A DNA stretch of 64,000 bases from Cardiocondyla obscurior (Eukaryota; Arthropoda; Insecta; Hymenoptera; Formicidae), in the NCBI RefSeq assembly GCF_019399895.1, contig NC_091867.1, forward strand, positions 3,410,001-3,474,000, in the 5' to 3' direction. The position numbers and the translations under genes were made by a program. Positions 24,501-39,500 of this stretch are shown in pieces (position 1 is the stretch's first letter; each line of letters begins with the position of its first letter). The notes below the pieces were generated by a model, which saw only the letters and a program-made list of their open reading frames with translations, was not told where the DNA came from and did no database searches.

Positions 24501-27500
24501 TCCTTAATAATCTCAGTTTGTAAACTATTACCGCATATGTTAAAAGTATAATCCTAAACCCTTCTAAGACCTAATTATCTCATATAAAAACTTTTTGTAC
24601 GTACGAATGGGTCCAATTCCCTTTCTTTTCTGCAACGATCAATTAATCTGAAGAGCTCGGTCAAGCTTAAAAATTTCGCTGTCACAGTGACTAGCAGACC
24701 GATTGATTATCGAGTGATGCCTCTTAGCGAAACGCCCGATTCGTTGCTATTTACACGGCGGGTTGAGCTAATAGTGCTTCTCGTAGTCGTAGCTGTTGTA
24801 ATGCGCCGGCGAGACGTACTTGACGATCGGCACCGGTTTCGGGTGCACCGCCGGTCCGACTTTCTTCACGACGGCGTTGAAACCGTTGTGATCGTCCGCC
24901 GTGTACTCGACGATACGCACACTTCCGTCGGGCTCGTTCACGCTGTAAGAACCGTGGACGACGTCGCCGTCTCGCACCTCGTGCTGGGTTTTCACGTCAC
25001 CGGTATGGGGATCGTGCACGCCATAATTGAAGGTGTATCTTGGGTGCGACTGCAACAAGTGCATAGCGTAGTTATAACGCCTGTTTGCGACAAGCCAGCG
25101 ACGTGCATCCGCATGCCGAGGCGCTGCTGAGAGCCTCAACTACTTCGCACGCTCGTCACGGGTTTATATTGTTTTATTTTTCGCACATTTTGATATTGAG
25201 ATTTGCCACTTACAAATAATTGTTGCAGACGACGCAGAGCGTCGTTCTGATTTTCGCGTATATGGAAATTATTTTTCAAAAGATTAGCGAGATTTGTAAC
25301 TTAAGAGACAGATTAATTTGAATGCAATTTAATTTATAGAATTAATATACTTGCTTTTACTAATTTTTTTTTTTTTTTAATTTTTTGTACTGTGACGCAG
25401 TTTTGTGCGTATTTTAATTACTTTTATGTAAATAAATGGATTACAACTTTTGATTATATTTGTATATAATGAATATAATATGAATTTATTGCAGTTTGGC
25501 GAAATTAATCTGAAACTGTAATAAAATTACTTCCACGCGCTACTTCTGCACGCTTTTGAAAACCGATGTTACATTGCAATTATCCGTACACATAGTACTG
25601 TATTTCCTCGTTTTAAGTTATTACTTAGAGCGCCGCTTTTAGTGACAATTAACATCGCGAGAAAGCGACGACAATGAGCGTTGCGGGACGAGGCTTGATA
25701 ATAAGATACGCCGAGGACAGAGGAAATACCTTTGTCAGACAGACGTCGCTTTTCAAAGAGACAAGAATTTAAATTAACATATACGCTCGAGGCGTCTGGA
25801 AATATCAACGGCTTGACGGATCTTGACACTTTTCAGAAGGAAAACGTGCGGGAATTTATATTAAACCTCGTTAATAAAGTTGAAACCAGAGTCGCGAGAA
25901 AGATATAGACATCGATGAGAGATATGAATTCCCTCGTAACCAAATATTGTTGGTGTAAACATTATTGTATCGCGCTATCTTTCACGTGCAAAAATGCTTC
26001 CTAAAGAAAAAGAGATTTTTGCAAAATAAAGAAAAAAATGGATTTCAATAAGATAGCGTCAGATATTTTTTAAACAATAAAATTTCAACGATAACGGTAA
26101 AGCTAAAATATATATCACATTTCATTAACAAGCAAAAGTAACTTAAAAATAGCCAAAGTACAGGAAAAAATACTCACGTAATAGTCATGATCCGGCTCGC
26201 TTTTGTAGCCATGATATTCGTGGTCCAGAGATGCGTCCACGTGGAGCGGGCCAGCGGACACCGCATGCACCGGAACCGCGACCGTCGGCAGTACCTTGTA
26301 TCCGGCGGATCCAATGTATCCGTCGAGATCGCTGTAATCGCTATAGGACGACAGGCCATGGCCGTTGTAACCGCTGAGAACCACCGCGTGGCTAAAAGCC
26401 AGCGTGGCGCAAAGGAAAGCGATCGTCTGCAAACCACAATTCGCGATCGTAAATCTCCTCTGTGGGAAAATGTGATTGTTAATATGCAAAGTTGTGTCAA
26501 GGATCCGATAGTTTCTTTTCGAGTTCCTCCGCGTCGGTCGAAGGGAGCGTTTCACTTCTCATTTGTATTCTTTTAATCCCTCTGGAGCGTCCACCTAAGC
26601 GTTTCTTCTCATCAACCGCGGTGCCTCATGCAATATTTAAAAGCGTCCCTAAGTGTAGCGCGGCGAATAATCGATAGCCCGCGCGTTGCAGGCAATTTTC
26701 ATTAGTCACCTGTCAATGCAAAATCTCGGACGAAGATGAGTTTGGAAAGTCATCGGGGCTGATTTATCGGGAAAGTCACCGCGGCGAGACGCGCTTCTTG
26801 AGTTTCAACGTTTCGTTAAACCTCGGATTGGAAATTCTATCGATGAGGAGACCGTCCCCTATTCACTTTCACGCCGATCTTGTTATTCGTAGGTCGGCAG
26901 ATAAGTCGATGGAAATACCACGGAAGTGGTTAACAATTTCGCTTCCTCATCCGCCGCGATGAAAATGATATATCGCGAATAAAAAGGTTTATTACACCCC
27001 CGACGCGAATATTCATGCCTGAGAAAGCTGACGTGGATTCCGGTACTTTGAGGTAAACCAAAGAATCGGGAAGAAAGAGAAATCTGATTTCGTCAGATGA
27101 AAAAGCCTGAGCTCGGAATGGTGGTATAAATTCTCTTTACGATCGGTTTAAAGATGATCGGTTGAAAGAAGTATTAGTAATTTTAGACAAATGTAACGTT
27201 ATATCCAACAAGTTGTTCAAAATAAATAAAAATTGTTCACAAATATTAAACAAAAAAAAAAAATTCTAAATAATATGCAAGATAGCTAAAAAATAAGATC
27301 TAATTCTGTTAAGCCTAGTTCTAATTAAAAAAAAAAATAAAAATACAAATAGACAAATAAATAGTCTTATTTTACATGATGTGTGCGTGATACCAGAGTA
27401 CACATTAAAAACTCTTTTCTCAGCAAGAGCTCAAAGGGGGTGACTCTATTCCAGCTCAGCAGCCCAACCCTGCTTTTTAACGTAGTAGTTTTATGCAAAG

Positions 27501-30500
27501 GTGATATCGACGGTTTTGTTCGGCAATAATATTGCAGCAGGCGAACTAACGAGCGAGAAAAAGAGAAATACGGGAGATCCACTTTGGCGATAGACGTAAC
27601 GGCGGAAGTACTCTCGAACGCGACCGATAGGGAAAAGCGACGCACACTCGCACGATCTCCCAGCCACCCACTCTCGTTCATACCACACTCGGAGTCGCGG
27701 GGCCTTCTCGACTCGTACCTTCAGCATGATGTTTCCACAATGTTTCCGCTCACAAGCACCGTTTACCGTATGCGAGACCGTCGGGCGCAAAGTCACTGAT
27801 AGCATTATTCCCGGACGATGGGCTTATATCCATCTCCCACCTTAGGATGGCTCCGTTCCGGGCAAAAGCTCTCGGCCTCGGGTGCCACCACTCTTTCAGA
27901 TTCGCGTCCAAGTTGTACCCTACCTTCCTTCCCCCTTCGCCGATTTTTTTTTTTTTCGTGCATGAGAAAATACGATCCACGTGCTCGACGACGGCGGCAC
28001 ACGTCGGCGTCACTCGTGCGAAAATCCTGAAAGAGATATTCGGCCGTCGCGTTCAAATCAATTGTCACGCTCGCGATCTGATCAGAGGGAGATAATCGAA
28101 AGGTTGATTAGCACAAAAGGTATAGATCAAGTTTAGTTGCATTGGATGATCGAACAAAATGGGTAGGACAAAATTGCCTGTACCTTTTTTGTGACGAATC
28201 TTACAATTGTTAGTAAAAAATTCAACAGATTAATTTAACCGTCGAAAAGCCGATTATGTTGAAAGGATAGGAGGATGAATGTTATTTTCCGAATCCCTCG
28301 CTTCGCAACTATGTGTAATGGAATTTAGACATAATTCGAACAACGGTGGCCAAGTGGACGTAAAATTGAACGGAAATGATAAAATGATTGAATCGTCCAG
28401 CGTTAATTTGATAAAAAAAAGTATACATTAAATTGTATATTTGTATTTTATTACCAATCGGTTTGTAAATTATATTAAGTAAAACTTTATTTTATATTTG
28501 AATTATAATTATTTTTTATTTGACTTTTTAATTTAACTCACTGAGGGCTTCTGTTTAACGAAAAAATAATGTTTTATTAATTAATATTTTATTAATAATA
28601 TTAATTACGTAATATGAAATTAATGTCATAAAAGTATGATTGAAACTAATTTAAATACAAAATTTTATAAATAAAAAGTCTTTTAGTAAACGTGAAATTG
28701 AAAACTCACTAAGGTTAACAATGTCGACTTACCGTAATCTTTTATTATTCTTTAATTATAAATTACTGCGTAAGGAATACATGAAAGAACAGTTGATTGC
28801 TTATGCATCATTGTTACAGCGCACATAAAGATTACGTCATGTCCTCGCGTAATAGAAGCAAATGCTCTTACTCTTTTCACTCGTACTCTCTCTTTCTCTC
28901 TACACGCTGACGGCCGAATTAATACTATTCTCTTTTGTGAAATCGCTTACGCATTTTTCTCCGCGGCAAAGATACATAACGCAGAGAGAACGCATAACTA
29001 ATGCGGGAAATTTGCGCCGAATTCCTTCGATCGCGAAATAAAACCGGACCGCGCGTTGCAGAACATCCTCGAGAGAAAGGATACGTTCATTAATTACGAA
29101 AAATTCACCGCCGCTTTTTTTTTACCGGCCATATTATTCATTTTAACAGAACTTTTATATGAAAATGAACTTTCACTGGCAATTTTACGGCTTTGCGGAT
29201 TAAATATTGCTTTACGAAGCTTTAAAAGTAGTAAAGCATTTTATTTCGCGATGCTTTTTATGTTTGTAATTACAGCGCGAGATAATTAGTCTTTTTTACG
29301 CGATGCGTATGTTTGTTTATGCGCTGAAAAACGCGGCCAGTGTCCTTATACAACAAATTTAATTCTCGAATACATCTCCAGCCTCAGCCGACAAAGGCGT
29401 GGTAGCTTCAGTTCTATTCTTACGCAATTCTCGACAAAGCCCGTTTGTTTTCGCAATGAGCAATGTTACTTCTTTGCGCACGTAACCTATACATCATCAC
29501 GTTCATGGAACGACGATGATGTGTACGGTAACCACCGTTGAAAAAAAAAAAAAAAAAAAAAGAAAGAAAAAGGTCCCGCCCGAGTGATTACCGGCGCGAT
29601 CTATCTGGATCAAGATCATAAGCGACAAAACCTTTCGATTTCAGCCCAAATTCTTTTGTTGCGCACTTACGTAACATTATACCGGACTTATTGTTCAATG
29701 TTCCTCCGCGAGAGAGAAAAAGGTTGCATGACTCCATTATTTTCGTGTGATATGTTGAAATTTATTACTTTAGTAACCGCGTGCGAAGCGCGTTGCGTCG
29801 ACTTTGGCAATGATCAATCATTTAAAGTTTCATGTACCCATCGCGCTTCGTCCTAACGGTATATTTATGTAAAACGACGTAACTGTTATTTATTATATAT
29901 ATTTCTTTTTTTTTTTTTTTTTTTTAATAAACGATCGCCCGTTTAATTTCACGTAATCACGCGCGATTAACTCTGTCAGTTTGTATTTCACTCGCAATTA
30001 TTAAAGTACAGCCGCAAATGGCTCCTGCTATTCGATCTCCACTTTCTGCCTGTCTCGCAAGATGTATCTACGTAACGTCATGCGATCCAGGTGAACTAAA
30101 TCGCCCGATCGCCGTCACGCTCACGTTAACGTTTCACAACTTAGCAAAGCGCAGAGTCGCGCTCTAAATTCGGATTTCTGTATAGCGCGCTAATAAGCGA
30201 CGGCCCATTTCCCCGCCGTTATTTCTTTTTTTTTCTTTTTTTTTTCTCTTTTTTTTTTCTTTCTTGTACCAATGACATTGTCCGCTGGACACGTAATTGA
30301 AGGTTGCCCACTTCCGCGGACGATTTCGTTAACCGTCGAAATATCACCGCTTTCTTTCAGCTCCGAGCCAGCCCGTTTCTTACGCAGTCGTTTATTACTT
30401 GAGGACGACTGTGGTAACAGAATTTCATAAGGGAATCCGATGCTATGCCGAGTTGAATTTAGTCATCAATTTAAACGCTTTTAAAAAATTAAAAAGAAAA

Positions 30501-33500
30501 AACCGCGACGGACGGAATCGGCAGCAGCGATAATAAAGACAGAAAATGCACCGCGAGAGAACCTTTCGTGAATAATTTATATTTTAATGAAACACCTCGC
30601 GTACTTATTTAACAAAAATAACATTACGATTAAAGTGACGTTTTTTTTCTGATCAAGTTAATTCTCTGAACATGAGTCGTAATAATTCTGGTTTTACATA
30701 TTCGTTCCGCATTCAATTCGACAAAAAAATCTCGGTTGAAGAAGGCGAAGGTGAAATCGAACCACTTATCCGTCATGTAGTACGTGTCAGCTCATTGATT
30801 GCATGTAACAAATTATGTGTCGTGTGTCTCTTTCGCTAGTCGCCAATTCGGATGGCAAAATAAGGCGTAGCCGGTGACAATGCAGTTGTTAGACGTCATA
30901 ACGATATAATGACAGGAATAACAGATACACTTGTGGACCGTGACGATCCTTTCTCGTCTGGATAATTAAAGATATTTGTTGGTAAAACGTATCGACCATT
31001 TGATAAAATTTATTTGTGAAAGGGGAATTATTTTCAATTTGTTATTTTATTTTTGTCCCGTGGATGCGCATATTCAGCAACAACTGAACGGATGTTCTTT
31101 TACCTTAGCTTTTATCGCGTATAACAAAAAAAGGGTACGCCACGCCATCAAATCACTCTCGGTGATTTATATTCGCATTTTCAGTGTGTGCGTATTTCAA
31201 AAAGTTTTCCACGACAAACAAATATCTATTATTTAGTTGTTGTTTCGAAGTACACTTTCTGATTGTATAAATTCCAATTTATTGTTAATTATATATGTAT
31301 AGATAAAAAAAATGTTTGTTGGGTAAAGTCCACTGATTTTTATTTGCGTAATTCAATACTTGCTTTTGTGATGACAGCAAAATATTGAATAGCGAAATAC
31401 GATGTAGAAATATGACGAGATATGTATGCAAGAATAATAAGAATTTTTAGAGCAGAAAATGTAACCTACATCTTCCGCGAACGAAATCAAACGAGTTATA
31501 TTTTTTACCGTGTTCCATCTCGCAATTTTTTTTTTTTTATTAAAAGTCCACGCGACGTTCTTATATTAAATTAAAACATTATATAAAGTACGGCGAATTA
31601 AAAATTAAATTTCTTTTAATAATGAAATATTTGTTCATGAAGAAATAAACCCGCGATATTGCTTTAAATTAAATATATATATTTACATAAAATTTATTAG
31701 TGCATTATACTTTATTTATTAATATTAATTTATGTCAGTTCACTTTACAACTTTAAATTGATACAAAAAAAAAAGGGGGAACGAGAAAAGTTTTTGGAAA
31801 TTTTTTACAGTATTATACCCTTTAATAATTCAAACGCACGTTGCGTCAATGTTAAATCTCATACCTTTGCTTTGTTTCTGATAAAAAAGGTTTGGCAAAT
31901 ATCTTTCTATTATTTCAATGCGTAAAGTATTATATAGAGAAATACTTGCGATTGAAATTAAATGATTGGCTAAAAGGAATAAATATGTTTCAAGTGTCGC
32001 TCTCTTAAATATCTCCATTATTTTGCACATATTTAATTAATATAAGGAACAAAATTCATCTTTATTGCGCAAAGTTACGTAACAATAAACATCATTTCTG
32101 TTTTCTTAAGACGAATCTTTTTCTATTCAATAAATCTGTTTTGTCGTCGGAGAAGCCATCTAATCTTACTCCACTTCGCAGCCTGGAAAAGACCTGCGAC
32201 CTGTCCCCGTTACGATTCTAATAACCGTGAAGTCGTGAGAGGTTCACTCGTGACTGTAATGCTAAAGAGCATCGGCAAATACGGTACGACGATGCATGAA
32301 CAAGCAAACCATACAACATTACAGACTGTAATGGAAAGAGAGAAAGAGAAAGTAAGAGTGTTACACGTATACTAATAAAAATAAATATTTGCGGAACATA
32401 AAAAAAATTGTCTTAAAAACACACACGTATATTTCTTTTTTCTTTTTTTTTCTTTTTTTTTCAAATTTGTAGAAAATCTGGAGAAATCTAGGAGTACAAA
32501 AAATATCGAAAATATAAAATCGAGGCAATATTTTTGTTAAATTAAACCCTGTGATCTCTTTCCCTGGATTGATTAATCGTTTAACTTGCGCCGCGTAACA
32601 GACCCGAGGCGGAACGAGAGTAAAAGAGATGTGAGAGAGGTGGCTGAAATTAAATCGCAAACCACGTTTTGAGTTAGTCTTTTAATTGGGTCTTATCGGC
32701 GAAACCAGGAGGGGTCAGCTCGCCCTTATCCCTTAAGCCGCCGAGCAACGATTCACGCCCTGTCTCATTTAGTTATTGTTCAAACAGCGAAGTGTTAATC
32801 TTGCCGTTTTACGGAGACAATTCGCGCACGCGGAGGGAAAAAGGTGTCGTTTGACTTGGCGGCTTTGTTTGTACAGAGAAACGCGGGCCGCGCGCGGTTC
32901 CTTCCGTCCTTTTCTCCTGTTCTCGTCCTGTCACGCTTGTATCAGCCCGCGACGTTCCGCGCGGTGCGGCCCCGCGCGACGTGACGCAATGCATTGTTTA
33001 CGAGCCGCATTTCAATACAATCGTGTGGGAAACGTACGCGCGCACGAAACGTGGGGAAGAAATGTCTCGGCGTATCCTTGGCACACCCCGAACTACGCTC
33101 TTACTACTTTGCGCAGCCTGGCTCTCCTGAGGCCGCACGCGGCCGCCGCTCAGCCTTAATTCGGCGAGTTTTTTGTCTCAAAGCCCAAGGATAAGTCGGC
33201 CTCCTCTCCCTACCGTACGTGACTATCCGTCATCCGTTCGCCGGCGCGATTTTATTAGTATCCTTGCAGTCAAATGAGTTTCCACAATGTTCTCCATGAT
33301 CCCTTTCGAGTACACGTAACTCCTACCGCGCTGATCCGCGACTCAATATTTAGCGCAATAAAATATACTCGTATATCAGTTTCCGTTTTACCATAAACTG
33401 CAAAAAGCAGTTTTTTTTTGCGTAACGTTAATAAATCTACTCGAATAAAAAAAAATGTATACGAATAATGCAAAGTTATTAATTAAAAAATCGCGATAAA

Positions 33501-36500
33501 CTTGATGTTTCCGCATCACAAAAACGTTTCTCACGTTGTCAGAGCTAGTAAATGTTCTTTTTTTTTTCTTTTTTTTCCTTGGAATCAAATTTAGTTTGCA
33601 ATATGCAAAGAGATGATGCAGCGCGTCATCGTCTCGAGCGTGGCGATGCGCAACGCAATAATTTGCGTAAATCCGATAACGTATGACATTGGGGCATCGG
33701 TATATTTTCCGCGCTGTTAAGCACGAGGTGATACAATGGAAGCCGCTAATGGTATAAAATGATAAGTCTAATGTAAGATGGCGATCGGCCAATTATCGCA
33801 GTATGCGGCATCCGTAGTGGCTGCAGCCGCGCTCCGGATTTGCAGACAATAACGCGAATGACGTCGCAGCTCGCGAGGAACACGTCGCAAAACGAAACGC
33901 GAAGCGAATAAAACAATTGGTATTCACTTGCGGTAAGTGAACCAGCTCGTTTTCCCCTTTTTTTTCCTCCCTCTTTATAAAATGTCATCTTTAGTAGAAA
34001 CTTTCGATGAACTGCGATCCTGCGATTAATTGCGGCGTTATATAATTCACAGCAGCCGAATGAGCGGCGCATAGGTGTCATGTGGAACGCGCCGATGTGG
34101 CCCAGGTTTATTTAAATAACAAAGTGATTCAGCAGCGGTTTCTACCGGTGCCGCGACAATAATTTCTGTCATTCGCGACTCAATGGCATGCCGCCAGCGG
34201 AATACTTATGACCGTTACGCAGCGCGTTTGCCGCGAAGAAAGGCGAAGTGTCACGTATTACGGCACGTACTGCTTTCTGGAGGGTAAAAGTGTTCCGACA
34301 GGTTTTCCAGGATGATCGTTAGAAATTTTGCGCCGTCCGCGGACGGATGCGCTTGTTATTCTGGAGCAGTAGAACGACGTAAGAGAATAGCCCCGGCGTT
34401 CTTGCATTCGGATTTCGCGGCGCACGGCCATTCAATGGCAAACGAGAGTGAAACCTCTCCAGTTGAATAACGGTGTCGTAACGTCAGGAAGCCGGGCATT
34501 TTTCTGCCTGGAGTCATTCCGCCTCACGCGCGTGTCTTTATTATTCCCCGCGCGGATCAAACTGGAGAGGCGAAATCGATTGGCCGCCGACGAATCGATA
34601 AGCATCCGCTTCCAGAGGCGGGAAATCCTCCGGTGTCAATTAGATATGTTCAATTAGATAACACGATCGCCTAGCGTAATAAGGCGGAGTAAGTGGTACT
34701 ATCGTCACTGGAATTCGCGAAATCTAAACGGGAGAAGTCATCCCGTTCGGCCGACCGCGTACACGTAATACCTCGGTGTTGGTTAATCGCGAGACGTATC
34801 AGAAACGCATTAGTCGGTAATTCCGTCGCGAACAGTCGTGCCGATTTTTAATCGGCGCGGCCAATTTTATCCCACGCCGGAACAGCTCCACACGCCCCGA
34901 TATTACCGCTTGTGCAAGGGTCGATTAGAAGGGGCAGAGTCATCGTCGTGAGTAAGACAGAGGCTCGAAAGACGAGATAGCGAGAGCGCGAGCAAGGAGG
35001 AGCGAGAGAAAGATAAAAAATGGAACGAGTCACTACGGCGATCCACACGTGTTTACACGTTCCTGTTCCCACGTCTCAAAACGGGGCTCCGCAATCGCAC
35101 AGCATCTCAGCCTCATTATGCGGCTTATCTTACATCGACGGAGACAGACTCCGCTTCCGCGGCTAAAAGTCTCCGGCTGTATAAGCTGCAGAATCAAGGA
35201 TCGACAGACGTGTATACGCCGCGTACTCTTGATTGCGTTGGCGAGCGGTGCAATCAATTTCGCTCGAGCGAAACCGCCGGGCTGGCACACCTGAGTAAAA
35301 CAGACGATTAAGAATATCGCGCGGGCGTAAATTCATTAAAGATCCTAACGATCCATACGGACGTGATTCAATCGCAGATCCAATTTTCGATGATCGCGAA
35401 TTAGCTCGGGCGGTCGCGCGATATTCCATACTACTTGTGCCTAATGAGTTCTCACCAAGTCCACGATATCGAAAAGAAAAAAGAAAAAAAAAACGAAAGA
35501 AAGAAACGGTGATGCGTGGGCACGCGTTGATTACGCCCGCGATTAAATCCGTCTCGAGTAGAAGCGTTTCTCCAAGGTAGGCCGGATGATAGACCGTCGT
35601 CGCCGAGCCGTTGCGAGCGAAGGCAAAGGCGAAGACGACGACGCTGGCCGCTGCCGGGTGGGAAAGTACGGTCGAACGAGGTTGTTTCAGTCAGCCCGCC
35701 TTGAAGAGCCTCGCGAGCTCGTTTCGCGATCTTCCAAGAACGCATCGCGCCACGCCTCGGGCCGCGCCGTAGCGAGTATGACGCGAGTTCCGCGCGCAAG
35801 GACGACCCCGTGCTTCCGATTCCTTTGCGCTCGATTCCGCCTCGCGATTATCACTTGAATAATCACTCGGTGGTAATCGCTCCGTTCCAGATTTTTCCGC
35901 TCCCTTCTCTCATTCAACGGCGCATAATTAACCGGCAGTTAATTCGCGAGGAATGACGAGGCGTCTCAATGTCTCCGTTCGCTTTCGAATCGTTCGCCGA
36001 CGATGAAAATGGACCATAAAACAGCGAATGATTACGTGTGCGAACGCGAGCGCGCAACTTCTCCCAGTTCATTACAAATGTGTACACGCAACGTCGGTAA
36101 TTAATGTATCGCGGCCGAGACGCGCGCCGATACTGGCGCAACATTTTAGGAAATTTTCGCAAGCACGATAAATGTATGCTCTAACAAAGTACACGCGGAA
36201 GATACACCTGTCAAAGTGCAAAACAGTTTACGGAAACCGCTTACGGTGCTTATTTGCGTAATTACAATACACCGGATAACAATATTTTGGCTAAATGCTC
36301 ATATAATAGTTTGCATTATGTTGCGCGCATACTATTAATTAACATTCGTAATGTAAACACTGTAGACCGCGGTCTGCAGTTAATGAATTGGAGTCGCAAG
36401 TTTCAAATTGCCCTTTGCAACGTCGAAAATACACGTGTCTTCGTTATTGCAATAACTGCGCGAGAATTTTATCGCCGCGGCGAAAAGTGTCTTATTGCAA

Positions 36501-39500
36501 ATATTGTACCCGCATCGATCCCACGTGTTTTTATCGGAATTTAATGACACACAGAGAAAAGTACATAAATCCGCTTTCGCAGCAGAACCATCGCTGTTAT
36601 TGCACATTTACGTTAAAACGATGAAAACAGACTTTGATACCGCAGTCAATATCTTCGATCGCGTTTTATAAATTCATTTAGACTTCGTAGCGTTATATAA
36701 TTTGTTAAACTATTGAAACGTCTCTGCAATGAAAATCTTACCACTTTCATTGTTCGGGCCTTCTTTTACTCATACTTGTCGCGACTGATAGAATTTAGTA
36801 ACGAATGTATCGCGCTAATGAGTTTACTCTTTATGTGTTTGGCAAAAGAATAATAATCCACGCCATAATCTAATAATTTCCACAATAAACTTAATAACCA
36901 ATCTACACAGGGTGAATATTATTATTAGTGCAGATTTTAATTGCTCCCAGAAACACTTGCTGTGGATTATCGAGCGCTATCGCGCCTGATGTTAATTAAT
37001 ATAGAAAGTAATATTGCCGTCCGTTTATTAACGCTTGCACAGCCGTGCGGTGTTAATTATTGAGCGGGAATCACATACAGTTTGCGCGATGCACCGACAT
37101 TGCAGCAACATAGAGATTGGACGTGCAATTTGACGGATATCGTCAATGTACGTATTAGTGCCCGCTATATCGGGACACGGTACAAGCATATAAATCGATT
37201 ACAGATGCGTTTCGCATAACTTGTCTCGTTTAGCGTAAGAAAATCAAAGGGCACGACTCAGCGGCACGCGATTAAAATTGTCCCGCAAATAATTTACATC
37301 TACAGAATAACGGCGCGGATGACTACGAACAAATATTTTATATTTGCCTGTCCACTTGCGGATTTTTTGGGGAAATAGCTTGATTGCGCGTTTTAAAGGG
37401 AGCGACTTCGCAAAATATTTAGTGATATCATCGCACGTCAAATGTGACGTTGGCACCCGGTCGATCCCCTCGCTGACCTACTTCATTGATCGCACGCAAA
37501 TTTTATACCGGTACATATTTCGGAAAGAAATCCAGCTGGGGTGAACTAACGTATCATATATTATAAGCCAAATGATTCTGAATTAAAATTTTTTTTTTAG
37601 ATTTTCTTAGTGACACGTTATTAAAGAAAAATTCTATTATTAATTATCATAAAATTTTAATTGACTCGAGCTCCGGATTTCATTATATTAACTTAATTCG
37701 ACATGTAAAGCGTAGTGATAAAGACAAGAGAATAATTTCTTGTTTTCGATTCTGATTTCTTAATATTGATCATAATTTTGCAACTGATATCGCATGCGTG
37801 TATATTGCTTGAAGAACAAGCTTTGTGTACGCGTGAGAGGCCGCTATTCCATATCGCCGTAAGGCTTGTCTTCTTCGCGAACGATATCGCCCGTCCATCG
37901 CGGAAATACGATCACGTAATAAACACGGAGTTGCAATTTGTCTAGAGTCAGATTGACAGCCAGCCAGATACGGCATTTATGCGCACTACGGGGTTTCACA
38001 ATCGATCGTACGCGTATGCACAATATCCCTTATTTTAATTAAGTTTTATTATAAATGGAATTTGAATACGCGAGAGCCGGGCCGTGGACAAGTAATTAGG
38101 ACCGCGCAGTAATCATTATATGAGCAGTAAGACCACGGATTACGCGGGATATTCAATATATATGGATTCAGGAGCTATCGCATTTCAATTAACTTAATTA
38201 AAGTCTGCTCCGTATATTATCAGAGCTATTTGCATAAAACGCGAAACTAGGGAAACCTTTGTCAATAAGCTCTTACCAGTCTGAATGTTACTGATATCTT
38301 TTTCGAAATGCGATGTACAGTTTTAAGCGTCTCCAATGATTCTTTGATCGATCCCTTTTCCCGCGTCGGAAACGCGGAGAGATACCATTTCTTTCTTACG
38401 CGTCTGTTTGATCGAAGTCTTTTGCTCGGCTGCTCCGAGCATGCACGATTTTGTTTCTGACGGTGAAATGTAATGACGCTCCGTCGAAGTTGCTCAAGTT
38501 GTGGAAAAACCTCCGCCTCTTTGAGAAACAAAATCGTATTTAAAGTACTTTGCGTATACGATTGGACGCTAAGCCGTGGTCTAAATTTGCATTAATCGAG
38601 CCGACAAAACTAAATTAAAACTTTAAATCCGCGCACGCTCCAGATCGGGAAACGGATCTGTAGAAACGGATAACAGATTGTGCCGTTTGTTCAGACAAAT
38701 GCAATGACCAATTTCAAAGAATGAGCCTTATCAAGCGACAAAGATTTAAATTGTGACTGCCAGTTATAATTAGTACCACTTTCTGTTACCGGTTTCGCTA
38801 GAATTGACCCTTCTAATTATGTTGCCATCGATTTCGACCTCGTCAGAGTTATTGCGCGAATTGAACAAAGCATTGTATTAAGCATTATGACGACGCGGTA
38901 TATTCATAACGCTGCATATTATGCCGTAATTTAAAACACTCTTCGGATCCCTCGACAAGTATTTTATCGTTCGCGCAATGTCAAAAAAAAAAAAAAGAAA
39001 TAAAATAAAATAAAATAAAAATCTGCATAACTACTTGCACGTGAAAAAAGATCTCCGACGGTTATGCATTTTTTTTTTTCTTTTTTTTTAACGTAAACTA
39101 AAAGACGGTATCAAGCCATATTTTTATACAACATCATAGTCATTTGGAAAATGTACGCGCTTTGCATATAGGATGTTCCAAGCTTTTAGAGCGAGCAAGT
39201 ATCCCCGAGGCGCTTGCATTTTCTGTAAAAATCTGTTGCTTGAAAAATTTCTCGAAACAAAAGAATCTTTTCAAGCTCAAGCGTAGCTGTCGATTCGATT
39301 AAATTAGATATTCGATTACGAGCGATTCACCGGAGCGAAATTACGCAAAGTATTTACAATACTCTTCACATTATAATATTTACAAAGACAATAGGTGATA
39401 TTTAAAGCGCAAGCTTTGCTTCTCCTTATTATGCCGAACTCTAAGCGGATTTAAAGTTCGGTATTGTCTCGCTAGCATTTGCGAATCACGGTGTGCGCGT

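Noticed and set aside
36388..36624. Cysteine-rich open frame that looks vaguely like a zinc finger
   Set aside because: The spacing matches no finger class, it overlaps another open frame, and there is no splice or promoter support.
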